From contig OU342821.1 in assembly GCA_910591455.2 (NCBI GenBank), positions 1,260,001-1,324,000 on the forward strand: a stretch of DNA of 64,000 nucleotides, in the 5' to 3' direction. The stretch comes from Pholis gunnellus (lineage: Eukaryota; Chordata; Actinopteri; Perciformes; Pholidae). The translations under genes and the position numbers were made by a program. The stretch's first letter is position 1; every line of letters starts with the position of its first letter. The notes beneath the pieces were generated by a model, which saw only the letters and a program-made list of their open reading frames with translations, did no database searches and was not told the origin of the DNA. Below are positions 12,201 through 24,700 of the stretch, piece by piece.

Positions 12201-15200
12201 TTAACTTCCGTTCACTGGTTGAAAAAAAAGCCAAGACGGCGATAGCCAAATCTCCGAACTCGAGGCTTTAAAACGGCAGTCCACAAACCAACGGGTGACA
12301 TCCCGATGTCCACTTCTTATATACAGTCTATGTAGTCGAGTCATTTGGCTTCATGCACCATTGAGCAGCTACCATAAGAATGAATCAGACCCCGCCTCCA
12401 ACGCTGTATCCAGTTCTTTTTACATATCCATGGAACAAACACTGAATGAACTCCATTGAATGAACCTTGAGTTAAGTTTTGTTGTTGTCAAACTTCTGTT
12501 TACAAAGACAAGAAGGAACTTTTACAACTCTAGTAAGTAGGTGATTCTTTTTTCAGTTGTGCTAAAATATTCCTCCATCACTTTCTCCTCACTGCCATGC
12601 AAAACACTCAGCTGAACACAGACAGCTCCGTCTTTCTCTGGAGGATCTGTTGAAAGTCATTCTGGGAAAAACAGGGATACACTCAAAGAGGGCAGGTTTT
12701 GGGAAACAAGGGTTCACCAAAACAATATGGGGGTGGAACCTTCTTGTTTTCTTTCCCCTCCTGAACAGTGATTACTTCTAACACGTGCTTTAACAATGCA
12801 CAGAAATCTTGTTTTGGTTCAGTGAGGTGTAATGCAGAAACTCCACTCTTCCCACACACACACAATAACCCTCTGCAACAATGAAACCCAAACACAGACC
12901 GAAATCAAAATGTCAAGGTATCCCTTTCAGGATGTTTACAATCATGTTTGTCGGATTTGTCACCCAATTAAGCGTGAACGGCATTACCACCGCCGGCTCC
13001 CCGGGGCCTGGTGGAATACATTGACATTCAGAGCGAGCAGACGGACTGAGCCCACTCAGTCCCTGCAGTCATCCACCAGCTCTGGACACTCTGACCACGT
13101 TTTTTTACAGCAAAACACAGGAAAAGCTTCCTTCACTGCAGCCTATAATACCTCTGCCTTACTGTTAGAAATACTCACAGAAGAGTCCTAAAGACACCAG
13201 ATCTTCCCCAGAGGATGAATCCAAATAATGTTGCTGATCCTCTGACCTGTCTCAAGTTTTCACTTCTTGTACACTTAGAAGTGTGGAAATGTTATGGGCA
13301 GATTGTCATGCAATTTGCATGCCTCCCACACTTAGATGCCCTCCTTGGATGGTGTCCATTCTATTCCCATATTTCTATCTGTACAATAAGTACAATTTGT
13401 CCTGATGGTGCTGCAAGGAATTCGCTAAGAAATAGAGATTGATTTTTAACTCAATAAATATTAATTCAAAGCACCAGTATGTATTGATTGGCATCTAGGG
13501 GTGAGGTTGGAGATTGCAACCAACTGAATAGTAAATCGTAGCTCTGTAACAGTCACCTGACTTCCTCCTTTCCCCCCAAACAAACAAGCCAGTCATAACT
13601 CATATAGCTGCAAGTGGGCTTTGTCACCTTCTTTGGGCATTTTTTATAAGGATTTATGAGGCTTGTTTTCTCTTGGGAGAAAAGTCTCAAAATAGAACCG
13701 AAACGATTAGCAGTTCTGCTGCAGTTATGGTGTGGTCCAACTTCAGGATATGTTTGTAACTACAAAACATCCCATTAACATCCTCCTTTCAAAATACACC
13801 TGTGATAACATTGAACCCATTCGATTGTTCCTTGACTGTAACCAGTGGCTGTTAATTGAAAGAGTTTAGATACAGGTCCTTTATTTAATTCCCAACATAG
13901 CACTTACAACCTGTCAAATCACTCACAACACCTTGTGAGGGCAGTCAAGGCTTTTTATTGGTGCTAACAGTAATTTTGGGAGATATACGCTAACGGTGTT
14001 GGAACTGATTGGTGGTTCAATTGAATCCAAACTGTGTTTTTTAGTTGAAATTATTATTTTGGTGGTAGTCTTACTCACTGGATGTAGATACATTTGCCAT
14101 TGGCCGTGTGTAACATGCGACATTCTTATTCCCTTTTGCTATCTGTGCTATATATTTTGCAAGGGCATCAATGCTGCATCCTGCCCAAGACGATTGTGAT
14201 TGGTATAAAGAAATAAAAACAACCCAGACTGTTTTTTTGTTGATGCAGATCGGGCTGAGTAGTCCACCACTCAGTAGCATTGACTATAAACTGTAGAGAA
14301 GTGTAATTATTTCAGTTTTTAACACTGGAAACAATACTTTTTCTCCAGCAGCAATGTGCAGGTGTATTGTCCCGAGGGCCTCCCTCTGTATTTATTGAGA
14401 AGTACAGGTTGTCACCGTCGCTAACAGGCTCAGCTGGAACTTGTGATTTCCCGCAGCGCATCATGTCAGATTTAACAAGCGGTTTCATTAGCCAGTGCTG
14501 GGAATGTGAGCTTTGAGGACCTGCCCCGGTGTGAAACTTAACAACATGTTTTTAATCACATCTATGACTCCGTGGTGACAGTTGAAGAGAGAAAACAGAA
14601 GTCGAGTGGTTGACATTTTCACAACAGCAATACGATTCAGGAAAGTGACGGAAGTTACCCTCTGCACACTTTATTGTCAAGTTCAAACAGAGCAGATTGC
14701 TACAATACAAGAAAGTCACACCAAAGCCACAGAACAACTGAACCGTATAGATTGTTGTCAGGAACTTCGGGTGAAGAACTACTATACACCTTTAGTTTCA
14801 GTTGTCTTTTGACAAGGAGCAAAGATAAGAATGCCTCACTGACCGGATAGTCAACTCTGTAAAAAAATAAAATAAAAATGAATCCGGTCTCTGGTAGGAG
14901 AAAGATACACAAGACTAACTCTTTACTGAATACTGGTTACTGAATACGGTCTGTCGGTCGGTCGGACCACTTCTCAATAATTATTGGATGGATTGCCATG
15001 AATCCTACTGACTTTGGTGATTCCCTGACTTTTCTATGGGCTTCACTTTTGTGTTTTGGAGGGAAATGTCTCAACAACTAATGGATTGATTGCCATGAAG
15101 CTTGATAGAGATGTTAATGTCCCCTTCAGGAGAAAATTGCAACAACTTGCATGACCCGCTGACTTTCCACCCAGCGCCAACATCAGGCGCTTTGTTTAAA

Positions 15201-16556
15201 AGCAAATACCTGCAAAGCTAATGACATTACCATCCGCCTCAGCTGTACTTTGTGTTAGTGCTAATTGGCAAATTATAGCATGTTCACATTGTTGCTGTGC
15301 GCATGGTAGCGTGCTGATATCATCATTGAGTTCAAAATTGGGCTCTGACTAATTACAGTCTCACAGAGCTGCTCTGTAGTCTCTGAGCCTTGTTTTAACT
15401 TCGGAGGTTAGCTGGTTCCCCCTGCCTCCAATCTTAAGGCAGAGCAAAACTAGCAGTCTCCTGGCCAAGGCTCATACTTAATGGACGGGTACCGATTCTG
15501 ATATCGGTCTTCTCGTCTTGTCTCTGCAAGCAAGAAAATTACAGCATTTCCCAGAAATGTGGAACAAGTCCTTTATTCGCATTAGCTTCATTTTAATAAA
15601 ACTGTAAAGGTGCAGATAACCAGGGTTACCCTGGTTAAAGTCCCAGTGACATTAGAGCGACTTTAGCTTCTGTATTATGACGTATTCTCCAGTGAAACAG
15701 ATTATTTTGAGTTACAAGAGGGATTTAAACCAATCCTTCACATTTGATTGGACCGTGGTGGACTACAGAGGTCTGATAGCTCCACACACACACACCTCCA
15801 TAGTCACTAATAGTTGCAGATTGATGGATGGATGGATATGGTTGGTTAAAATTGGTTGGTACTTGCTTACATAAGCACAGGAAGAAGAGATGATTGGATT
15901 TTCATATAAAAACACCTTGGTTAACTGATATTTAGAAACTGAAGCTAACCACAGCATTATCTCATCCTTCCACTGCTGACGCTTATTTTTTTCTTCCTTT
16001 TCCTGACCCTCCATAACTGACAGCTCCTAGCTCCGCCCCCAAAGATTTGACAGTGATCAGTCGCGAGGGACGACCCCGCGCCATTTTAATCAGCTGGCAA
16101 CCGCCGATGGAGGCCAATGGCCGAATCACAGGTGAGGGTTCGCACAGCTAACACCACAGGTATAGCCCCCTACTCATCCAAGGTACACTGTCCAATCACA
16201 GCGCACACACACTATCCATCAGAGGTAATAGTTATTTTGATTTTCAATTAACCTGGTGATTATTTATTTGAATTACAGACTAATCATTGTAATCTGTAAA
16301 ATGTCTAAAAGTGAAATAATGTTCTTAGAATATCAAAGATGTTGAGAATTCAGTTGTTGCTCTTTGTGCACACATACACACACACACATACACACACACA
16401 TACACCTACTTTCCTCCATTGTTCTCTCTCTCCTCTGGGCGATCGACCTGACTGTAAACCCGTCTGTTTTAACGAGCTCTGCTGCTCCTGCAGTGTCCTG
16501 GAGGACGAATCAAACGCTCCCTGCAGGGATAACAGTACAACACAACGCCAAACACG

Positions 16557-16588
<32 letters not shown>

Positions 16589-19441
16589 GATCAGATATTT
16601 TTAGATCTTATACATATTCTTTTGTCAAATTTCCCACCCTACGTCTAAATATTTGTATGTTCGTATCCTGTAACAAACATTCTGCATATAAACATGTTCA
16701 AATATTAAGTCTTCTGAGGTCTTCTATGAATAAATAAATAAATAGCTAAAATAAAATAAAATATTAAAATGGAAATATGACATGTCTTTGGTCCCAAATT
16801 CAACATGTCAAATCTTTTAATCTTTCAATTTTATTAGAAACTGGAAAGCAAAACACTAATGTTAACCATACTTCACTGTGGATATAAATGTTCCTCTTAT
16901 TACTCTTATGATGTTTTGTCTGTCAGGCTACATCCTGTACTACACGCTGGATAAGAACATGCCCATAGATGATTGGGTGATGGAGGCGATCACCGGTGAC
17001 CGGCTGACCCATCAGGTCGTGGATTTGAACCTCGACACGGTTTATTACTTCAGGATTCAGGCCAAGAACGCCAAAGGAGTCGGCCCGCTGTCTGAGCCCG
17101 TCCACTTCAGGACCGCCAAAGGTCTGTCAGAGAGAGTGTGTGTGTGCGTGTGTGTGTGTGTTTGTGTGTGTGTGCGACTGAAGATCAAGATCTGCTTCAT
17201 CTGTAAATTCCTTTGTTTTATATTTTATACGTTTGCTGTCTCCCTCTGTTGCTCTTTCAGTGGAACATCCAGACAAGATGGCTAATGATCAAGGTAAGCT
17301 TTTTCCCCCTACTAGTGTGTGTGTGTGTGTGTGTGTCTGCATACTCGTGGATTCAGACTAGCTTCAAATTCTTGATTGTAAAATAGTTCTTACATTTCAA
17401 ACAATCGCTGGTCTCAAGTCGTCTCATGCTCTTCAATTTTTATTTCAGTTCATTTGAATGTTTCTGACACCTTCAAATCATCGGCAAGTTTCATTCCCAA
17501 AAGTTTTTAAAACATTAACATGCCAATTATGTCATAACATTAATGAATTGCAAAATATATCTTTTTTATGGTTATTTCAAACTATGATGGAGTTATGTTT
17601 TACAATTCATCAATGTTGTGGTAGGAGTTAGCTTGTGGGGAGATCATGCGTCCGGTCGTTGGTGTGAGTATCTGTCCACGGCTAATCCTGCACAATACTG
17701 GATCCATCAGCTTCATATTGTTGTGCTCATTTATGACTGTATGCTCAAGGACCTCATGTGGTGAATGACATATTTTATAAAAAATAAATATTACTTAGAT
17801 CACTTAGTGATAAACAACTGCTTCAGTAGCAGGTGCATTTCTGACAATTGGCTCGGCTAAAAACAAGCCTTACCTGGTCTGTTGCAGGCCGATACAAGAT
17901 GAATAAAAAACAAAAACCAGTGTTTGAAAACCAGTTGGTCAGTGAGTACAGTAAATTGAAACTGTTACTAAAACTGCTAAATGTAGTGAATAAACGGTTC
18001 AAACACTTGGCTGACAGTGAGTGTCGCATGTACACTAATGTGAATGTGATGAAAACACTTCACTCTATGGAACAACCCCGACTCGTCAAGCTGAAGGGAA
18101 GTCCTTTGTTATTTTCTTGGAAAAAAGAAAAGTTCTTCTGAGAGAACAATAAAAGGAGAGCGAGCCAGAGAGGAGGAAGAGCTTTTTGTAGTTATTAATT
18201 CAGACTTATGGGGGCGATGGAAAAGAGCTGTTTACCATATTAAAGTTCATCAAATTAACTCAGACATAATTAACGCTCTGTTCGCTGGTTCTATTCATCA
18301 GCCGCCGAACACAGCTGGCAGAAGGGGACATAATGCTAATGACTGAAGCCTCAAAACTTTTTTCTAATTTGTGTCTCTAAACTTTTAAATCTCACAACAG
18401 CTCAGAGAACATGACGAATCATTTTGTAGTTTTTAATGTGGTGTATTTTCCTATGGGCCCTTTGCATTTTAAGTGTAACGAGCATTAGTATCAGTCTGTT
18501 GTTACAATGTTATGATTACATGCACAGAAACCCTCATCATCATGTAGAGTTGCATCATTTGATGCCCAGAGCACACAAACAACAGCAATACATCATCAGC
18601 AATAATAAACTAGACTGAGAGTGCACAGTCATGCTCCGTCAGGCTGCACTGCGGTGCTTTCAGCTAATGCAATTATTTTTTAGCATGCTATCCACATCCA
18701 TGGTGCTGAAAAGCTCACAATGTCAATGCGATCATGCCGATGCTAAGCAGGCGTACTCTTTGCCGAGATCACCATCTTAATTCAGCCTTCTGGCATGCTA
18801 ACGTTTGCTAAGTAGTACTAAATACAATGTACAGGGGGGGGCTAAGTGCAGGGTCAGACATTGCACGGCACCCCTGGAGCACTTTCTTGGGGGGTCCGGT
18901 GCCTAATGGCATTGTGCAGGTATTTAGTTATAAACCAATTGCAAGTTTACGACCATATTGGCATTGGCACACTGGGAAACAGAATAGGTTTCTATGGGTG
19001 TTGCAAATCTATGCACAAGGTCTACAGTTGGACCCTTTTGACTCAGACGCCACTTGATGGAGGCAATTCACAATTTCCCAGCTAATTTAAAGGTACTGGC
19101 TCGCATCCTATTTTGTCCATGAAAATCAAAAACAGAAGGCAGAGAGTGTGCGATGACTTCCTGCTGGGAATACAGATACAGCTCCCAACCTGTTCTATGA
19201 TCAGAAATCGACATCATCGAAGATCCCCAGCAAATACAGGAGGGAAACAGCACTCAGACCACCTTTGTCCGAGCCAAAGTACTCACTGCTTTCTACAAAT
19301 GCAGTCTGGGAATTTCCAGTGCAGCTGGACTTAAGAGCAGTGAAGCGATGGGGACACTGAACCAGAGAGTCTCAGCTCCCGTGTCAGGGTGTTAAATGGT
19401 GCTGTTTGTCACTGACAGATGTGTGTGCCTGTGTGCATGTT

Positions 19442-19494
<53 letters not shown>

Positions 19495-21676
19495 ACACTG
19501 CGGTCCCTCTCCATATAAATCAGAAGTGTTGTCAGGGGAGAAGGGAAGATTGATGTTCAGCCTTGTTACTGTGAGCCTTACACTGTAAACACACGTACAC
19601 AAACATATACACACTGTTTAATGCACACACAACGATAGGCTGCCAGGAAACACAATTAATGTGTTTTTAGAAACATGAACATTTTAAAATCCAGTTCTTA
19701 TCAAAGTTGTTCCTGTAGCTTCAAACTGCAAGAAAAAGAAAAAATGTGCTTGATATTTGACGGCAGCGTTATCACCACCACGGCTGCTGCTGCTGAGAGA
19801 GAGACCAGCTCTTAGTTTGAAGTATCGTTGTTTGGGTTCAGGGTTACTTTGAGATGTGGAGGTCTTAAGATTAAGATTCGCGAGAACAGTTGGGAGGTTT
19901 TGGAAAGCTCTCTCATCAGTTTCAAATCTCTGTTCTCTGGCAGCCTTCTGTGATGATCTGTTTCTGACTTCCTCTTGGGATTTCCTCCTCCAGTGTTCCT
20001 GGTTTACGTACTGGCTCAACTGCTGCTTAGCAAAGACATAAGAAATACCAATTTCAGAATATATGAATATATGTATATTTATATTTTTGTACGCAAAATA
20101 AACTAATAATACTCAGAGTAGAAGCAAGTTAGAACATTTAGAATACAGGGGAATGAAATGAAAAGCCAGATTTTAGTGTTGTTATGGCTGCAGTTTATTT
20201 TAGTGTATCGTTAATCTGTGAAATCTGTTCAAATGTGATTCAGAGATCTGGAGCCGGGCTAGAATCAGCTCTTTCAAGTCTTGAGGTTGTAGTACTGCTG
20301 GGAAATGTTACTTTTTCCCCCTTCTGTTATCGACTATGACCTTATACAGGAAGTTAGAGTTTGTACACTCCGCTAGAGTCGTCCATTGTCAAGAACTCAT
20401 ATGCTAACTATGACAATTTCTCACAAATGTCTAATAGAATTAAATGACGAAGTAATGACACATTTTGAAAAAAAGATGGATGTAAACTGCAACTTGACTG
20501 GAGGTAATTCTAGTTTTGCTGATGGTGTACCGCTGTGTACCGTCATTACTCTTAATCTAGCCTACAAGGCTTTGAAAGGTTGGAGAAACAGTCGACGATG
20601 GACACAGAACCAGACCCTTTTCAACCTATTTAAAACCAGGCGAATAATTTAGTGTGTATCAGCTGATATCAGCAATCTGTTTCTACCTGTCCTATAATAT
20701 ACTATTTATTTATTCTTTCTTTCTTTCAGCATGTTACAGTGTGACAATTGTGATTTTCGTGTTATATTATAATACTTGGGTTCTGGATCTTCTCTAGTAG
20801 GCCTATACTACTCAAACTGAAACATCTTAGGGTTATGGTGGTGTGTTTGCATATTAACAAATATGCACTGTATATTATATGGTGTCAATACTTGTGCTTT
20901 CCTCTCTTATTTGTAGCCTTTAGTGTCACTTTATAATATATTATAGGATGCCTACAGCCTTGAATCGAATTGAAAGGTGTGCATGCAGAGCTGAGGCGTG
21001 TGAGCTATTCATCCAGGTTTAAGCAGCAGTGTCACAGTCAGGATGCTCAAACATATTTTTACAGAGAATTAAAGATCACGAGGAGATATTAGGTTTAGGG
21101 GTCCTCCCTACAAAATCTGTAGTTTTTTTACTTAAAACTATGCAATTTGACATAATTCTGTACCATTGTTATCACTATAGATAACTCTCAATAAGCTTAA
21201 AGAAACAACTTGCCATAGTATTATCATTTGTTTTTCTTTTTACACATATATCAATAATTATATTTATTCAAAAATAATCCCTTTCCAAAGAGTAAACTGT
21301 GTAGCTTCAGTATTTATCCAGAGATCCAGAAGCCAATAAAAACTTCTGCTGCTGAAATGAAACTAAAGGACTGTAAGTCCTTTTTATGGGAACCAATCCA
21401 AATACCCATTAAGTGTTAGAGTCCAGGCAAGTTGATAAAAGCTGAAAGAGAGCACACGTATGATAAGAATGTGTGTGTGTGTGCACCGTCTTAACAAAGT
21501 CATTTATTTCCTAACAAGGAACCAATCTCTCCACAAAATGACTTTTCCATCTTTATCTCAGCAGTTTTCTATTTATTCCTGATGTTCCTGTTTATTTCTC
21601 CGATGTCCAGGTCGAGGGGGAGACCACGCCTACTGGCCGTCTGACACCAACCTCATTGACAGGAGCAGCGTCAACG

Positions 21677-21708
<32 letters not shown>

Positions 21709-24700
21709 TTGTTCTTCTGCTTGGCTGAAAGAGGAATTCACTTTTGGTTCATTCTAGGACTCTATTTACTGCATTGAAACCAAATCTCCTGGGAGCTGAG
21801 CTAATTCACAGCTACTCAGTGGTTGTTTTGATCACTCTGCTCAGTCATGTCTGAACTTAGTTTAATGGCTCACCGTGTCCTGGCGAAGAGCTGCAGCTCA
21901 GCTGATTTACAGTCTGTTAGGATTGCTTCCTGTTTTGTTGTCGTATCGCCGCCGGCAGGAAAGAATTAATTAGATTCACTATCTCACCATCAATCAGTGT
22001 TTTTTACAAACAGGAGAAAGTAATCTTTATGGAGGAGCAAGAAAAGAGTGTTGTGGCACATCAATCACCTGCTTGTAGTTTTTAATATAATGCCAAGAAC
22101 AACAATAACATTACTGATGATAATTCTTGACAATGACAGGGGAGAACATGAGCGTCTTTACTGCAAAGAATATCAAACTTCAATATCATAAATCTGATGG
22201 CAATAAAAAATGATTACAGCATTACATTTCATATTTACATGAGAACATTTTTATTATTTTCAATTTTTCTTTTAACTATAATTTATGCTCACATTTTGAT
22301 ATATAGACACTAGTCTCCAAAGAAAGGCCAGTTTTAATGTTATTATTAATATTAGCTATAATTCCACTTTTATCTTAATATTTTCAATGAACCAGACAAA
22401 AAGCCAATGGGAGTGTTCCTTTGGATTTTGGATTGTTGCAAAAAATAACAGTTTAGATTGAGATTCAGTCTTTATTGTCCTCTATAGAGGAACTTTGCTT
22501 ACACAACACTGTGCCCTGTCTGTGTAGGAACAGCTGAGACAGAATGGTTTAGGATACATACACCTTTTGTTCAGCAACATAATCTTTACATACGAACACC
22601 ACTTTTTATGATTTTTGATGTGTAAATGCAACCACCACAAGTAAAAATCCACCACTTAGATCAGGGGTCCCCAAACTTTTTCCCGTGAGGGCCACATCAC
22701 TGAACATATCGTTTGACCTAGGGCCGCACGATTATGGGGGGGGTGCTACGTGCGTGCTACTCGCAGGTGAGCGACTGTTGCATCGTGCGCGCGGATCGGG
22801 GCGGAACACCGCCGTGCGCGATACAGAGAGCAGGGGAATTGAAAACGCGCGACCATGTAGTGACAGACATGACATGCCGGCGTGTAAATAAATTAAGCAC
22901 AAGTACTCGTCCTTCAAGCTCCCGTCTCTCTGCTCTTCTACTTCTTCTACTTCTACAGGGTGCGCGCATGACAGCTCTCATCTCGTTCGCCCCCTGGTGG
23001 TTGGCTGATTCAGGAAGCGTTTGATTTGATATGTAGCAGAGCACGTATTTTAAACGTTAATATCGCAGACGATCATGCTCATTTAATCGTGGCAGCCAAA
23101 ATCGTGATCGCGATTAAAATTCGATTAATTGTGCAGACTGAAAAAAAATCATAATGCGTCTCTGGTATTGTTCAGGGGGCCGGACCAAATGTGGAGGCGG
23201 GCCGCATCCGGCCCGCGGGCCGTAGTTTGGGGACCACTGACTTAGATAAAGGCTCACTATCGCCGTGGTTCGATGGTATCGACGTTTAGCCACTTGTTAG
23301 CAACCGTCTTCTTTTAATAACACGTAAAAACTTCAAAATTCAGAGAGGGGTATTTACTGCAATTCTTTTGTTGGAGAACAAGTTTGTTCTAACCACGGAC
23401 CTTATTTCAGGAATGTGATCAAAAACCCTTTGACATTACTGCAAATCAGTGGCGGGCATTTTATACCTGGGCCTTCTGTGCTGTGCTATTACAGTTGAAC
23501 AGCTACGGTGCAGAAACATGAATCCGAGCATGACGGGACGCTGCGTCATTAACGGACAATGCATCGTCAAATCAACGTAATAACGCAATGACTACAACAA
23601 AATCAATAGAACCGGTCACATATATTCATATGACAACAAAGCATGACAAATCAATCCAGCAAACCTGCAGCGGATCCACGCATTCCACCACACAAGAGCA
23701 CGAGCCATTCAAATATTATTCATAAAAACGACACGATAGACAAATGAACAGTAGTAATGTTACTGCAGATGTAAAAAAACATACGCAGTTTGTCACTTAC
23801 CGAATGCTGTTCACTTAAAGACAAAGTCCATCCTCCTTTCTTTGTTGACAAAGAGTTTAATAATGCTAATATCAATCATGATACACACGCCAATGCTAAT
23901 GTTAAGCTAATAGTTATACTTGTGCTAGTATTAATATGAATGCAAAAATGACTTACACCTATGCTAAAGGAAATACTCTCCTGCACACAATGCCAATGCT
24001 AATACTGCTGCTGGTAATAAGACTGAAACTACTGCTAAAGCTGTTGCTAACAATACAAATCATTGACCATAAACATAACTGTCTCCTCTCATTTCTGTTC
24101 AAAGAAAAACTGTTCAGTTACCCCTACCCCGCTAAGAGGTCAGAGGTCAGGGTCTAAATCTGGCATTGATTCAGTGTCTCACTGAAGGACAGTTGAGCAG
24201 TATGCATGCATGTGTGTGTGTCAGTGTGTGTGTGTGTGTGTGTGTGTGTCTGAGGACGGTCTCTCTAACATTTTGTCAGTGTTGCTGCCGCTACAGCTGC
24301 CGGAGGCAATCATAAATCCGTCCTCTCTGACCTCCGACCTCCTCTGAGCTTTATGGCGGGTCAGCGAGGGCAAAGCCTCGTTCATCACCTCCATCGTATT
24401 TCGTCTTTAACACAGTGTCATCAGTTATATCGCCGATCTTTCTCTCACTTGAAAAACAGCCTACAGAGAATCTTCCACTCCAGACTCTTACCACCAGGTC
24501 CCAGTTCTGCAGGTTGCCACATTTAACTGTATGCACAATAGCATATACACACAGGTGATCTGGTGTTGACGTGATCCACTGAGCCGTGTCGGAGCCGTAT
24601 AGACTGTATATAAAAATGGACGACATGACACCCCTCGCCAATGGTGAAGCTAAAACATCTTGATCGCCTCATGTTACCAGATGGGACATGGTTTCTGTCA

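Larger units (their letters stand above)
11433..16023 (+). other. neo1 intron between FNIII 5 and FNIII 6
   Basis: It contains interspersed repeat copies at 12040-12332, 13478-13570 and 14950-15390. Elsewhere no gene, RNA or clear repeat is seen; the short open frames near 12683-13442 and 13996-14912 are unsupported. Confidence 0.85.
16132..16926 (+). other. neo1 intron within FNIII 6
   Basis: It contains two CA-rich tracts (16368-16409 interrupted, 16556-16588) and otherwise AT-rich unique sequence. No gene seen. Confidence 0.85.
17294..21610 (+). other. neo1 intron after the microexon
   Basis: It contains the TG run at 17315, a mixed repeat region at 18640-18960 and a GT repeat at 19449. 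Sequence at 17340-18640 and 19500-21600 shows no gene; open frames at 17848 and 20386 have no recognisable domain. Confidence 0.85.

Noticed and set aside
16024..16031. Second acceptor CTCCTAG at 16030
   Set aside because: Its use would remove seven bases and break the frame; CAG at 16021-16023 fits the family.
20386..20652. 88-residue frame with an ordinary amino-acid mix
   Set aside because: It looks more protein-like than most, but I recognise no domain and see no splice or promoter context; left as intron.
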